Shown: positions 34,831-44,995, counted from the first letter of the stretch. The stretch is DNA of 64,000 bases from Haloglycomyces albus DSM 45210 (GCF_000527155.1 NZ_AZUQ01000001.1:2229615-2293614), one strand, 5' to 3'. Made by a program: numbers and translations. The notes: a model not told the origin generated them from the letters alone.

Positions 34831-35185
34831 CCCGAAACCGTAGTTCGCGAGAAGGCCAGGTCAAAACGCATTACTAGCCAGTAGATAACAATTGGATTTC
34901 GAAAAGTTCTCGGAACGTAACAGAAGGGGCTTTCGCCGGATGTGGGCACTATCCAGAGGTATGTCGGGATTTTTGTACTTTGGCCTCACAGGATTGTTTG
35001 ATCTCTAGACCAAAGCTGAAAATGGGTTCAACCTTTCGGTTGAGCCCATTTTCAGCAAAAAGATAATGTGACACTAGATACAGATAGTGGAATTGTGGCC
35101 CGATCGAGGGGACGACCGCCCGCCCGGACCGATTCCGAGCGCTGACGCAACGCCGCAAGCGGACGTCCCCACCCTGGATCCAGAA
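34831..35185. other. Gene-free stretch holding the fadBA terminator
   Basis: There are 355 bases between the lysozyme-like gene and fadB without a supported gene. The left part must contain the promoter of the lysozyme-like gene (minus strand). The right part holds the hairpin at 35015-35056. Nothing else was recognised. Confidence 0.4.
35015..35056 (-). terminator. Hairpin terminator after fadB
   Basis: Arms 35015-35032 and 35039-35056 pair over 18 bases with a single G-U, around a 6-base loop. On the minus strand it follows the fadB stop by about 130 bases and is followed by TTT. Confidence 0.8.
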
Positions 35186-37270
35186 CTACTTGAGGCCGGC
35201 GGCGAACTTCTTGCCGTTGGCCTTTTCCGCAGCTCCAATACGGTCCAGATACGGTGTCAGCCCACCGAGCCAGAACGGGAAGCCCGCACCCATGATCATG
35301 GCGAGGTCGATCTGCTCGGGGCCTTCGACTACGCCTTCTTGCAGCATGAGGCCAGCTTCCTCGGCTAGACCGTTGACGATCCGCTCATGCAGTTCATCGG
35401 CGGTCAGAGCTGCGTCACCTTGCTGCAGGAGTGACTTGCCGTGCTCGGTGAGAGCGAACTTGCCGTTGGAACCCTTTTCGAAGACCGGTTCTTTCGACTC
35501 TGCCATGCGCTTCTGGTTTTCCGACAGCGGGAAACGGTCGCCCAGGTCTTCGTGCAAGTGAGTGACCAGGTGTTCGGCGACCGCCGCGCCGACGAGCCCG
35601 AGGAGCTCGAACGGACGCATCGGAAGTCCCATCGGGTCGGTAGCCTGGTTGGCCACCTCGACCGGGGTTCCCTCGTCCACGGCACGTGCCACTTCGCCCA
35701 ACATGCGTCCCAGCAGGCGGTTAACGATGAAGGCAGGACGGTCGGCGGACTTGACACAGGTCTTCTTGAGTTTCTTGCCGACGACGAATGCGGTGGCCAG
35801 AGTTTCCTCAGCGGTCTTTTCGGTGGGGATGATCTCCAGCAGCGGCATGACGGCCACCGGGTTGAAGAAGTGCATTCCCACCAGACGCTCAGGCTTGTTC
35901 AGGTCCGATCCCATTTCGGAGATCGACAGTCCCGAGGTGTTGGTGACCAACAGCGCCTCGTCGTGAAGCAGCGGTTCCACTTCCGCGAAGACCGACTTCT
36001 TGACCGACATTTCCTCGAACACGGCCTCAATCACCAGGTCGCAGTCGCCGTAGACGCTCTTGTCGTCGGTGCCGCTGACCAGGCCGCGTAGCTTCCCGGC
36101 CTTGACCTTGTCGATCCGACCCTTGCTTTCGAGCTTGTCGATCTCGCCGTTGACGTAGTCGACGCCCTTCTGCGCGCGATCGGCATCGAGGTCGGTCATG
36201 ACGACCGGAACTTCCAGACGACGTGCGAACAGCAATGCCAGCTGGCTCGCCATGAGCCCGGCGCCGATAACGCCGACCTTGTTGACGTCTTTTGCCAGCG
36301 TCTTCTTGGGGGCTCCGGCGGGCTTTTTGGCCAGCTTGCGAGTCAAGTCGAAGGCATAGAGGCTGGACTTGCACTCCGGGCTGACCATGGAGTCGGCCAG
36401 GGCAACGTCCTCGGCCTCGCAACCGGCGTCGAACTCAGCGTCCTTTGCCAGGCGCAGCAACTCGACGGCGCGCTTGGCAGCCGGCGACGCCCCGTGGGTG
36501 CGCTCGTCGACTTCGGCTTCCACCGCCGCCATGACACCGTCCCAGGAGTTGGTGTCGATCTCGGGACGCTCAACAGTGGTTTCACCGTTGACCACGTCGA
36601 CCGCCCATTCCAGCGAACGCTCCAGGAAGTCGGCGGCCTCGAACTCGGCATCGGCGATGCCGAGCTTGTAGGCGTCGTGGCCCTTGAGCATCTTGTTTTG
36701 GTTGAGCGGATTACGCAGGACGACCTGGGCGGCTTTCTCCGGTCCAATGAGATTGGGAAGCAGTTGCGTCCCGCCCCAGCCGGGGATGAGGCCGATGGCG
36801 ACCTCAGGTAGCCCTATCGCCGCGGCCGTCGGAACGATCGTGCGGTAGTGACAGTGCAGCGCCAGTTCCATTCCGCCGCCGAGCGTGACGCCGTTGACGA
36901 AGGCGAACGTCGGGATGGACGAATCCTTGAGGCGACGGTACAGAGCGTGTCCCGCCTGACCCATGGCTTTGGCCTGCTCATGCGTCTCCAGGTGCGGCAT
37001 CGCGGAGATGTCGGCTCCGGCAAGGAAGATGAAGGGCTTACCGGTGACGGCAATGAGCTTGACGTCTTCTTCGGCGTCGATTTCGTCCAGTGCGTCCCAC
37101 AGCTTTTGAATACCGGCGGGGCCGTACGAGTTGGGACGATTGTGGTCGAAGCCGTTGTCAAGCGTAATGAGTGCCGCTTTGCCACCGAGACCTTTTGGCT
37201 CGGTGAAACGGACGTGAGCCTCGGTGACGACTTCATCGGGGAACTCGGGGAGTGTTGGCAGCTGATTCAT
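35186..37270 (-). CDS. fadB: Fatty acid oxidation multienzyme: enoyl-CoA hydratase / 3-hydroxyacyl-CoA dehydrogenase
   Basis: A 694-residue trifunctional-type alpha subunit. The N-terminal crotonase domain has AVTGKPFIFLAGADIS and GGGMELALHCHYRTIVPTAAAIGLPEVAIGLIPGWGGTQLLP. The NAD-binding domain starts at KVGVIGAGLMASQLALLFARR (about residue 330). VTNTSGLSISEMG and RLVGMHFFNPVAVMPLLEII carry the catalytic His, and the C-terminal dehydrogenase domain follows. It hydrates enoyl-CoA and oxidises L-3-hydroxyacyl-CoA in beta-oxidation. Its ATG directly follows the fadA stop, so the pair is co-translated and should form an FadAB complex. Confidence 0.95.
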   Translation of the reverse strand: MNQLPTLPEFPDEVVTEAHVRFTEPKGLGGKAALITLDNGFDHNRPNSYGPAGIQKLWDALDEIDAEEDVKLIAVTGKPFIFLAGADISAMPHLETHEQAKAMGQAGHALYRRLKDSSIPTFAFVNGVTLGGGMELALHCHYRTIVPTAAAIGLPEVAIGLIPGWGGTQLLPNLIGPEKAAQVVLRNPLNQNKMLKGHDAYKLGIADAEFEAADFLERSLEWAVDVVNGETTVERPEIDTNSWDGVMAAVEAEVDERTHGASPAAKRAVELLRLAKDAEFDAGCEAEDVALADSMVSPECKSSLYAFDLTRKLAKKPAGAPKKTLAKDVNKVGVIGAGLMASQLALLFARRLEVPVVMTDLDADRAQKGVDYVNGEIDKLESKGRIDKVKAGKLRGLVSGTDDKSVYGDCDLVIEAVFEEMSVKKSVFAEVEPLLHDEALLVTNTSGLSISEMGSDLNKPERLVGMHFFNPVAVMPLLEIIPTEKTAEETLATAFVVGKKLKKTCVKSADRPAFIVNRLLGRMLGEVARAVDEGTPVEVANQATDPMGLPMRPFELLGLVGAAVAEHLVTHLHEDLGDRFPLSENQKRMAESKEPVFEKGSNGKFALTEHGKSLLQQGDAALTADELHERIVNGLAEEAGLMLQEGVVEGPEQIDLAMIMGAGFPFWLGGLTPYLDRIGAAEKANGKKFAAGLK

Positions 37271-38461
37271 TTACTTGCTCCCTTCGTAGTTCGGGTTTTC
37301 CCAAATGACGGTTCCACCCTGTCCGATACCGACACACATGGTGGTAATGCCGTAGCGGACATCGGGACGCTCGGCGAATTGCCGCGCCAGTTGGGTCATG
37401 AGACGGACACCCGAGGAAGCCAGTGGGTGACCGACCGCGATGGCTCCGCCCCACGGGTTGACGCGGGGGTCGGTTTCGGAGATCTTGAAGTGGTCCAGGA
37501 AGGCAAGTACCTGCACGGCAAATGCCTCGTTGATCTCGAACAGACCGATATCGTCAATGGAGAGGCCGGCTTTGGCGAGTGCCTTTTCGGTCGCCGGCAC
37601 CGGACCGATTCCCATGACTTCCGGGTCCACGCCGGAGAAGGCGTAGCCGACCATCTTCATGGCCGCGGACAGACCCATGTCGGAAGCCGTTTCCGAATCG
37701 GTGAGTACACACGCGGTGGCTCCGTCGGTCAGTGGTGCCGAGTTACCGGCGGTGACGCGACCGTACGGGCGGAACGGGGTCTTGAGCTCGGCAAGGCCCT
37801 CTACCGTGGTTCCCGGACGAGGCGGCTCGTCGCCGTTGGCTACCGTCCAGCCTTCTTCGCTGCTGTAGGCGGACATGGAAACGATGTCGTTCTGCAGCTG
37901 CTTCACGTGCTCGGCGTAGCGAGCCTGAGTCTGCGCCGCGTAGGCGTCAGCCCGGTCCTTGGTGATCTCGGGATACAGGTCGTGAATGTTCTCGGCGGTC
38001 TTACCCATCTGCAGTGCTTCCGGGTCGACCAGCTTTTCGGCGATGATGCGTGGGTTGGGGTCGGCGCCCTCACCCATGGGGTGATTGGACATCGACTCCA
38101 CGCCACCGGCGATGACCAGGTCGTAGTTACGCGAGGCGATTGCTGAGGCCGTGGTGGTCACGGCGGTCATGGCACCCGCGCACATGCGGTCGATGGAGAA
38201 ACCGGGAACGGTTTTGGGCAGGCCCGCCAACAGTGAGGCGGTACGCCCCATGGTCAGACCCTGGTCACCGGTTTGGGTGGTAGCGGCTAGAGCCACTTCG
38301 TCAATCTTCTCTGGTGGGAGCGATGGATTGCGCTCCAGAAGCGAACGGATACAACGAATGATCATGTCGTCGGCCCGGGTTTCATCGTACATTTTCCCGG
38401 CCTTACCGAACGGTGTCCGTACACCGTCTACGAACACGACATCGCGAATGGTGTCGTTCAC
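37271..38461 (-). CDS. fadA: Acetyl-CoA acyltransferase (3-ketoacyl-CoA thiolase)
   Basis: A 396-residue thiolase that cleaves 3-ketoacyl-CoA with CoA in the last step of beta-oxidation. The nucleophile Cys is in IDRMCAGAMTAV, the second motif is FEINEAFAVQVL, WGGAIAVGHPLASSGVRLM holds the His, and the last Cys lies in MCVGIGQGG. GTG 38461, seven bases after GGAGG, is preferred to the ATG 30 bases earlier. It is the first gene of a two-gene unit with fadB. Confidence 0.95.
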   Translation of the reverse strand: MNDTIRDVVFVDGVRTPFGKAGKMYDETRADDMIIRCIRSLLERNPSLPPEKIDEVALAATTQTGDQGLTMGRTASLLAGLPKTVPGFSIDRMCAGAMTAVTTTASAIASRNYDLVIAGGVESMSNHPMGEGADPNPRIIAEKLVDPEALQMGKTAENIHDLYPEITKDRADAYAAQTQARYAEHVKQLQNDIVSMSAYSSEEGWTVANGDEPPRPGTTVEGLAELKTPFRPYGRVTAGNSAPLTDGATACVLTDSETASDMGLSAAMKMVGYAFSGVDPEVMGIGPVPATEKALAKAGLSIDDIGLFEINEAFAVQVLAFLDHFKISETDPRVNPWGGAIAVGHPLASSGVRLMTQLARQFAERPDVRYGITTMCVGIGQGGTVIWENPNYEGSK

Positions 38462-38633
38462 GCTTGCCCTCCTTTGGGTATGCGGCGTCACAAACTATGT
38501 TACTTGCCAGTAATCAGGCTTTGTCAACGCCCTGCCCCCACCTTACTGACGTCACAGATCTCCTGGGGAAACGACCTCACAGCGCGTGGAGAAAAGCATC
38601 CGTCGGTGCGGCATGGTGCCGGGGCATCTCGCG

Positions 38634-39848
38634 CTAGGACTCCACCTCGAGCAGAGTCGCCGTGATTTCGTCGCAGACCGCTTCGATCTGCCACGGTCGG
38701 GCACCGAGCTCGCGTAGGCGTTCTGCGATGTCTTCACTGGTCAACCGGTGCGGAGGTTCCCACAACAGGCGACGCAGGGTGGCGGGCGCCAATAGGTTTT
38801 CGGCGGGAAGACCGTGCTCTTTGGCAAGTTGGGCAACGGCATGGCGCGTGCGTTTGAGCCGACGGGCCGCCAAGGGGTCTTTATCGGACCAGCGATGTGC
38901 GGCCGGTGGCCCGTCGTTCGGCGGGTTCGTGATCGGCAAATCCTGTCGATCCAGTTGCCCGGCTCGCTCAAGTGCGGTCAACCAGCGGCGCGTCCATTGC
39001 CGACCTCTGCGTTCCAGAGTGGGAAGTTTCACCAATTCTCCGTGATCCGTGGGATTCACCGAGGCGATTTCCACAATCGCCTTATCGGAGAGGACCTTTG
39101 ACGGAGCTTTATCCAGAGAGGCGGCGATATCGTCACGTTCCATCCAAATCGCGCGAACGCGCCCCAAGGCCTGCCGTCCCTTGACGCGATGGATGCCACT
39201 CGTGCGACGCCACGGCTCGGCGCGCGGGCTTGGGGGAGGTGCGAGGCGTTCGGACTCGAATTCCTGTTCAGCCCACTCCAATTTGCCCTGGAACTCCAAT
39301 ATTTCGCGCAACTGATCCCATAGGGGATGCAGGAATTCCACGTCGAGGGCGGCGTAGGAAAGCCACGAATGGGGCAGTGGGCGTTGCGACCAGTCCGCCG
39401 CCGAGTGTTGCTTTTTCAACTTCACCTGGAGCAGGCGTTCACACAATGACCCGAGTGCCACCTTGTCGAAACCGCACAGTCGGGCGGCCAATTCGGTATC
39501 GAACAGTCGTTTGGGAAGCAGATCGAGCATGTGCAGACAGGGCATGTCCTGGCTCGCCGCATGCAGAATCCACTCCGAACGGCCCAATAGGGCCCGAAGA
39601 CGGGAGAGGTCGACGTCGGCAACCGGGTCGATCAGTACGATGCCCGCACCAGGGCGTTTGAACTGCAGCAGGTAAGCGCGATTGGTATAGCGAAAACCCG
39701 ACGCCCTTTCGGTGTCCACCGCGATGGGGCCGTCGCCGTGACCAAGTCGGTCCACGGCTTCGTCGACGGTCTCCTGAGTATCGCAGAGCGGAGGTGTTCC
39801 CTCGGCGGGCTGGTCAATCGTCTGGGCATTGGAAAGCGCATCGGTCAC
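38634..39848 (-). CDS. rnd: Ribonuclease D family 3'-5' exoribonuclease with HRDC domain
   Basis: A 404-residue DEDD exonuclease that trims 3' ends of structured RNA such as tRNA precursors. The exonuclease domain (about 25-200) shows AVDTERASGFRY (first DxE), SEWILHAASQDMPCL, and SYAALDVEFLHPLW for the last Asp and Tyr. The central part has the RNase D feature TSGIHRVKGRQALGRVRAIW inside an HRDC domain (about 225-300), and a second helical region follows. The start is GTG 39848. It stands alone between fadA and the lipoate ligase gene, all on the minus strand. Confidence 0.93.
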   Translation of the reverse strand: MTDALSNAQTIDQPAEGTPPLCDTQETVDEAVDRLGHGDGPIAVDTERASGFRYTNRAYLLQFKRPGAGIVLIDPVADVDLSRLRALLGRSEWILHAASQDMPCLHMLDLLPKRLFDTELAARLCGFDKVALGSLCERLLQVKLKKQHSAADWSQRPLPHSWLSYAALDVEFLHPLWDQLREILEFQGKLEWAEQEFESERLAPPPSPRAEPWRRTSGIHRVKGRQALGRVRAIWMERDDIAASLDKAPSKVLSDKAIVEIASVNPTDHGELVKLPTLERRGRQWTRRWLTALERAGQLDRQDLPITNPPNDGPPAAHRWSDKDPLAARRLKRTRHAVAQLAKEHGLPAENLLAPATLRRLLWEPPHRLTSEDIAERLRELGARPWQIEAVCDEITATLLEVES

Positions 39849-39957
39849 CTCATCACCCTACGAGGTAAAGCCCAGTGGCGACTACCCGAACCGGTAAACA
39901 CCACAAATTCACGTGGAAGACCACAGGTGTGGCGGTGCGGACTCCTCCGAGGACGCT

Positions 39958-41019
39958 TTACGGAACGCGGTGGAGCCAGTCCTCGGTGGCGAATTTGTCG
40001 GATACCAGACGTTCCGCGCGGTCATGTTCGGACTCACTCGGACGGTCGGGGCGCAAGCCGTAGCGACCTGCGAAATGATCGATCAAGGTATCGACGATGA
40101 CCTCGCGCGCGAGCCCGGTCTGTCGCCGCAGCGGATCGACACGCTTGTTCGCACTACGGGTGCCCTTCTTTGCCAGCTTTTCCCGACCGATCCGAAGGAC
40201 GTCCAGCATTTTGTCGGCATCGATGTCATAGGCCATGGTGACGTGATGCAGGACGGTGCCGTCGGCAAGCCGCTTCTGCGCCGCTCCAGCGACCTTGCCC
40301 TCGGCCGAAGTGATGTCGTTGATGGGTTCGTACCAAGCCGTGATACCGACGTCTCGCAAAGCTCCCAGCACCCAGTCGTCCAGGAACGCGTAGCTGTCGA
40401 TAAACGACATGCCGGACACCAGCTCCGGGGGAGCGTACAGGGAGTACGTGATGGTGTTCCCCGGCTCGATGAACATGGCACCGCCTCCGGAAATGCGGCG
40501 AACGACATCGATTCCGTGGCGCCGGGCGGAATCCACGTCGACCTCATTGCGAACCGACTGAAAACTTCCTAGGACCACCGTCGGCGCCGCCCATTCCCAA
40601 ATACGCAAGGTCGGTTGTCGGCGTCCATCCGCGACCTGACGGGCGAGTACCTCGTCGAGGGCCATATGAGTAAGGGGCGATTGCGGCTTCTCGTGAATCA
40701 GCCGCCAGTCGTAGTCCAACCAGCGAGAAGAGGTCGGTATGGCACGCCGGAACGCCGCCACGACGGCCTCCGGAGTGATTCCCACCATGGAAACGTCTCG
40801 TGGAAGCTCGGTATTGAGGCGCGCCACGATCTCGTCGTCTCGGTCCGATACCGACACACCGACCAGGGCGGCATTGAGAATTTCCAGAACCTCGTCCGGT
40901 TCCAAAAAGAAATCCCCACTCAATCTGGCGTCGGCAATGACCCCGTCGCTCACCCAGGCTTCCAGAACCACCAGTTTCGCTCCGGGTGCCTTGTACTCTC
41001 CACGTACGTATTCGCTCAT
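39958..41019 (-). CDS. lplA: Lipoate-protein ligase with N-terminal accessory domain
   Basis: About 353 residues that activate lipoate with ATP and attach it to a lysine of 2-oxoacid dehydrogenase or glycine cleavage proteins. The ligase domain has THMALDEVLARQ, VLGSFQSVRNEVD, the RRISGGGAMFIEPG loop and KVAGAAQKR with the key Lys. In front of it lies a small domain, YKAPGAKLVVLEAW...ARLSGDFFLEPDEVLEILNAAL, which matches the LplB/C-terminal accessory domain. The order is thus reversed relative to E. coli LplA. The start is uncertain: ATG 41019 (MSEYVRGEYK) is chosen by domain content; 41052 and 41091 are alternatives. Confidence 0.88.
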   Translation of the reverse strand: MSEYVRGEYKAPGAKLVVLEAWVSDGVIADARLSGDFFLEPDEVLEILNAALVGVSVSDRDDEIVARLNTELPRDVSMVGITPEAVVAAFRRAIPTSSRWLDYDWRLIHEKPQSPLTHMALDEVLARQVADGRRQPTLRIWEWAAPTVVLGSFQSVRNEVDVDSARRHGIDVVRRISGGGAMFIEPGNTITYSLYAPPELVSGMSFIDSYAFLDDWVLGALRDVGITAWYEPINDITSAEGKVAGAAQKRLADGTVLHHVTMAYDIDADKMLDVLRIGREKLAKKGTRSANKRVDPLRRQTGLAREVIVDTLIDHFAGRYGLRPDRPSESEHDRAERLVSDKFATEDWLHRVP

Positions 41020-41225
41020 ATCCCAATTGAACACCACAAGACGCACAGGCATTCCGCCTAGTGACAGAGAAAGCTGAGGTATGGCGAACACCGTTGGGTC
41101 GACGGAGCCCGCCTCGCGGAAGTCTGCACCTTATGTTCGAAGATCAGAGCATTCCGATGAGGCTCTTGTACCACAATCACGTCCGGAAAGCGGCGACTCC
41201 GGACACGACGTGACACCATTGCACC

Positions 41226-42275
41226 ATGGATTCCACGGCAGCGGGTACAACGACGACGTCCACTTCTCCTTATATGGCCGCAGCGCGCGGCGAGACTCCT
41301 CAGCACACTCCGGTCTGGTTCATGCGCCAAGCCGGGCGTTCTCTTCCCGAATACCGTGAGCTGCGGTCGGGCACGACCATGCTGGAGGCGTGCACTAACC
41401 CCGAAATGACCTGCGAGATCACACTGCAGCCGGTGCAGCGCTACGACGTAGACGCGGCCGTGTTCTTCTCCGACATCGTCGTACCGCTGGCGGCGGTCGG
41501 TATCGATATCGATATCGTTCCAGGAACGGGCCCTGTTCTCAATCAACCCTTCCGCACCGAGGCCGACCTCGAACGGCTTCGCAACCTGGACCCCTGCGAC
41601 ATCCCCTACATCACAGAAGCCATCGGTCTTGCCACAAAAGAGTTGGGCGACAAGCCTCTCATCGGCTTCGCCGGAGCGCCTTATACTCTGGCCTCCTACC
41701 TCATCGAAGGCGGACCGTCACGCGATTACCTGAACACCAAGACCATGATGCGTAACAACCCCGACCTGTGGAACAGGCTCCTGAACAAGTTGGCCGCAAT
41801 CTGCGGCGAATTCCTCCGCGTGCAAGTGGAAGCGGGCGCGAGCGCGATCCAATTGTTCGATTCCTGGGCCGGAAGTCTCAGTAAAGCCGATTTCCGAACC
41901 TATGCCCTCCCCTACGCGGCTCAGGCCATGATGAGCGTCAGCGAAAGCACTCCGCGAACCTATTTCGGAGTCGGGACGAGCCACCTTCTGGAATCCATGC
42001 GGGATACGGGCGCGAGCGTTATCGGAGTAGATTGGCGCACCACACTTGACGAGGCGGCCGAAAGGCTTCCCGGAACCGTCCTCCAAGGCAATCTCGACCC
42101 CACGGTACCGTTCGCCGACACCGACATCATGCTTCAGGAAGCCGATAAGGTCCTTCAGGCGGGACAGGCGGCTCCCGGCCATATCTTCAATCTCGGGCAC
42201 GGCGTTCACCCCACCACCAACCCCGACCAACTGAAACGCCTCGTCGACCACATTCATGAAACCACTCGACGTTGA
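41226..42275 (+). CDS. hemE: Uroporphyrinogen decarboxylase
   Basis: HemE (349 residues) removes four carboxyls from uroporphyrinogen III to give coproporphyrinogen III. The signatures are PVWFMRQAGRSLPEYRELR and GFAGAPYTLASYLIEGG, with the catalytic Asp in VFFSDIVVPL and the conserved His in FNLGHGVHP. It leads the cluster hemE-hemY-hemQ, in the order of coproporphyrin-dependent haem synthesis. The downstream gene overlaps or nearly abuts it. Confidence 0.96.
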   Translation: MDSTAAGTTTTSTSPYMAAARGETPQHTPVWFMRQAGRSLPEYRELRSGTTMLEACTNPEMTCEITLQPVQRYDVDAAVFFSDIVVPLAAVGIDIDIVPGTGPVLNQPFRTEADLERLRNLDPCDIPYITEAIGLATKELGDKPLIGFAGAPYTLASYLIEGGPSRDYLNTKTMMRNNPDLWNRLLNKLAAICGEFLRVQVEAGASAIQLFDSWAGSLSKADFRTYALPYAAQAMMSVSESTPRTYFGVGTSHLLESMRDTGASVIGVDWRTTLDEAAERLPGTVLQGNLDPTVPFADTDIMLQEADKVLQAGQAAPGHIFNLGHGVHPTTNPDQLKRLVDHIHETTRR

Positions 42276-42315
42276 GGAAGGAGTCAACGCCAGCCCACCC
42301 GCTGACGCCACCATT

Positions 42316-43719
42316 ATGAATACCCAAGGACCCAAACGAATCCTGGTCATCGGCGGAGGCATCACCGGCCTCACCGCCGCGCATCGTCTCCGAGAGAACC
42401 TCGGTCCCGACGCCGACATCACCATCGCCGAGCACTCCGATCGGCTAGGTGGCCGCATCAAAACCGTTGACTTCGCCGGCTATCGGATCGAATCCGGAGC
42501 CGAATCCATGCTGGCGACCCGCCCCGAGACGACCGAACTCGCCAAAGCCGTCGGCCTCAGCGAACGACTCGTCGCACCGGCCCCGGTACCGGCCGGGTTG
42601 AGCTTCAACGGTCAGCTCCACGACCTACCGACCGGCACGTTCATGGGAATCCCACAGGATCCTGACGACGTCGCTGAAATCGTCGGTACCCAACGCCCAC
42701 AAGTATCGGACAATGAATCCAATGCTCCGCTGCTGGGCGCCGAAGAGGATATTTCCGTGGGCGAGCTCGTCCGCACCCACTACGGTGACGAAGTGCTCAA
42801 CCGTCTCGTGACTCCTCTGCTCGGCGGAGTCTATGCCGGAGATCCCGACCAGTTGTCTCTCGAAGCGACAATGCCCGCCCTGGCCGCTGCTCTACGAGAG
42901 CACAGCAGCGTACCCAGCGCGATCGAGGCGGTCAAGAGCCAACGGTCCACCAACAGCCAACCGCGCTCGCCGTTCGCGACCGTAAAGAACGGGTTGTCTG
43001 CCCTTATTACGGCTACCGCAGCGGCATCCGGAGCCAATATCAATCTCGGCGTCACCGTTCGTGAACTCCATCAAACCCCGTACGGTTGGGATGTCGTCGC
43101 CGGTCCCGTCGCCAACCCGTTCCAATTCAGCGCAGACGCCGTCATCATAGCGACCCCTGCTTACGTGACCGCTCGCCTGCTAAAACACGTGGCACCGGAG
43201 ACGAGCACGGCGCTTGACAATCTAAAATACGCCTCGATCGCGCTGGCCACCTTCGCCTTTGACGAGATCAACCTGCCTGAACGATCCGGATTCCTGGTAG
43301 CGGAAGGAAAGGGGCTCGTTAAGGCCTCCACTTTCATTACCCACAAATGGCCGCACATTCGATCCCGCCGACCGATCGTCCGCGTCAGCCTGGGACGGAT
43401 CGGCGACGTTGCGGAACTACACCAATCCAGTGACGACGACCTTGTTCAAGCGGCGCTCGGTGGTTTGGCCGAACATCTGGGACAAACGGTTCCCGAGCCG
43501 ATCGAATCACGACTCGACCGGCACAACGACGCCATGCCGCAGTACTCACCGGGGCACGTGCAACGGATGCAGGGAGCGCGGGCGGAACTGGCCGGGAAGA
43601 ATGGACTGGCCATCGCAGGCGCCGCCGCCGACGGCATTGGGATCGCATCGTGCATAGCGTCCGGTCGCCGAGTTGCGGACGAAATTTCGCAGGAAATACA
43701 TATCGAAGAGGCAGGATAA
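42316..43719 (+). CDS. hemY: Coproporphyrinogen III oxidase (HemY/CgoX type)
   Basis: About 467 residues of a flavin oxidase. It has an N-terminal Rossmann motif ([15 protein letters not shown]), the [18 protein letters not shown] second strand and [15 protein letters not shown], with FAD-binding ending [21 protein letters not shown]. In actinobacteria HemQ acts on coprohaem, so this enzyme most likely oxidises coproporphyrinogen III rather than protoporphyrinogen IX. ATG 42316 is chosen since it begins just before the flavin motif; an in-frame ATG at 42256 overlaps hemE. A GGAAGGAG at 42278-42285 is too far from either, so the start is unsure. Confidence 0.93.
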   Translation: MNTQGPKRILVIGGGITGLTAAHRLRENLGPDADITIAEHSDRLGGRIKTVDFAGYRIESGAESMLATRPETTELAKAVGLSERLVAPAPVPAGLSFNGQLHDLPTGTFMGIPQDPDDVAEIVGTQRPQVSDNESNAPLLGAEEDISVGELVRTHYGDEVLNRLVTPLLGGVYAGDPDQLSLEATMPALAAALREHSSVPSAIEAVKSQRSTNSQPRSPFATVKNGLSALITATAAASGANINLGVTVRELHQTPYGWDVVAGPVANPFQFSADAVIIATPAYVTARLLKHVAPETSTALDNLKYASIALATFAFDEINLPERSGFLVAEGKGLVKASTFITHKWPHIRSRRPIVRVSLGRIGDVAELHQSSDDDLVQAALGGLAEHLGQTVPEPIESRLDRHNDAMPQYSPGHVQRMQGARAELAGKNGLAIAGAAADGIGIASCIASGRRVADEISQEIHIEEAG

Positions 43720-44435
43720 TGTCCGAAGCATCAAGCAACAACTCAAATGCGCAGCGCATTAACGAGCTAAACAACAGTATCCGCTATACGCTGTGGTCGG
43801 TATTCCGCTTTTCCGAGCCGATGCCGTCGATCCGTAATGACCTCATAGCCGATTCTCGTGAATTCTTCGAAAAGCATTGTGCGGATTACGGCGTCGTCGT
43901 GCGTGGCACCTATGACCTCACCGGAATGCGGGCCGATGCGGACCTCATGGTCTGGTGGCACGCTGATAACAGTGATGACCTGCAGAAAGCCTACAGTGAA
44001 CTACGGCGAACGGCGTTCGGGCGACACCTGGCGCCCGTCTGGTCCAATATGGCGCTGCACCGGCCCGCCGAATTCAATCGGAGCCACATCCCCGCCTTTC
44101 TGGCCGACGAAGAACCTCGCGATTACATTTGCGTCTACCCGTTTGTGCGCTCCTACGACTGGTACCTGCTACCTGACGATGAGCGGCGTGACATGCTACG
44201 CGAACACGGTCAAATGGCGCGCGACTACCCTGACGTCCGGGCGAACACGGTGGCGAGTTTCGGGCTGGGAGACTACGAATGGATCCTTGCCTTCGAGGCC
44301 AGTCAGCTCCACCGGATCGTCGATCTGATGCGTGAACTGCGAGCATCTCGCGCCCGTCTCCACGTGCGCGAAGAGATCCCCTTCTTCACAGGCCGTCGCC
44401 GCGATATCGGCGACGTCATCGCGGACATGCCCTGA
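43719..44435 (+). CDS. hemQ: Coprohaem decarboxylase HemQ
   Basis: A 238-residue HemQ/ChdC of the chlorite-dismutase fold that turns coprohaem into protohaem. Motifs are [32 protein letters not shown], the catalytic Tyr region [39 protein letters not shown] with the haem His, and [21 protein letters not shown]. The ATG at 43719 shares its A with the hemY TAA, so the two are coupled. It completes the coproporphyrin branch with hemE and hemY. Confidence 0.95.
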   Translation: MSEASSNNSNAQRINELNNSIRYTLWSVFRFSEPMPSIRNDLIADSREFFEKHCADYGVVVRGTYDLTGMRADADLMVWWHADNSDDLQKAYSELRRTAFGRHLAPVWSNMALHRPAEFNRSHIPAFLADEEPRDYICVYPFVRSYDWYLLPDDERRDMLREHGQMARDYPDVRANTVASFGLGDYEWILAFEASQLHRIVDLMRELRASRARLHVREEIPFFTGRRRDIGDVIADMP

Positions 44436-44881
44436 TGACACTCTTCGGCATTCTTGTCACTGCGGGAGCGATCGGAATCGGATACTTTCTCGTCGCTCGT
44501 CGACTGCTGACCGTCACGGTCAACGGCGAAAGCATGACTCCGACGTTCCCGCCTGAAATGGATGCCCTCGTACGCCGTACGACGAAGGCGTCGAACGACG
44601 ACGTGGTCATCGTGGCCGCACCCGATCCACTGACAGGTTGGCTGGAAGCCGACGAGCGCGCTCGGTTGACTAAAAACAACCGCACGTCCGCTCACTGGTG
44701 GATCAAACGCGTCGCCGCTACGACAGGGGAGACCATTCCCGATTCCACTGAAGTCGTTCCCGAGGGACATTATTATCTACTCAGCGACAATCCGGCCGGA
44801 GAGGACTCTCGCAAGCACGGAACGGTTCCCGCCCACCAGGTTCTAGGGACGGTCGTTCATGCGTGGAGCAACGACGAGTAA
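44435..44881 (+). CDS. Small S26 family signal-peptidase-like protein
   Basis: A 148-residue membrane peptidase: one N-terminal helix (LFGILVTAGAIGIGYFLVA), then NGESMTPT with the catalytic Ser, IKRVAATTGE with the general base Lys, and SDNPAGEDSRKHGTVP as the last conserved box. It is shorter than leader peptidases and lacks their long extra domain. It resembles the small actinobacterial S26 proteins that process single targets, such as Ni-superoxide dismutase precursors. Its ATG overlaps the hemQ stop, so it belongs to the haem operon; its target is unknown. Confidence 0.85.
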   Translation: MTLFGILVTAGAIGIGYFLVARRLLTVTVNGESMTPTFPPEMDALVRRTTKASNDDVVIVAAPDPLTGWLEADERARLTKNNRTSAHWWIKRVAATTGETIPDSTEVVPEGHYYLLSDNPAGEDSRKHGTVPAHQVLGTVVHAWSNDE

Positions 44882-44955
44882 CAGCGGTATCGGTTGCCCC
44901 GTACTCCTCCTGACAGTTGCGGGACGGCCGCCGGCACCGTCTGAGAACAAACAAG

Positions 44956-44995
44956 AAGCTTGGGTGGTCCCAGTGCCCCGGGGCCACCCAAGCTT
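44956..44995. terminator. Hairpin terminator between convergent genes
   Basis: Arms 44956-44970 and 44981-44995 (15 pairs, one G-U, loop 10 bases) lie between the S26 peptidase gene on the plus strand and the VOC gene on the minus strand. Confidence 0.8.

Noticed and set aside
36848-38146. A 432-codon plus-strand open frame opposite fadB and fadA
   Set aside because: It mirrors two strongly supported beta-oxidation genes, has a His/Gly/Arg-rich composition typical of antisense frames and matches no family.
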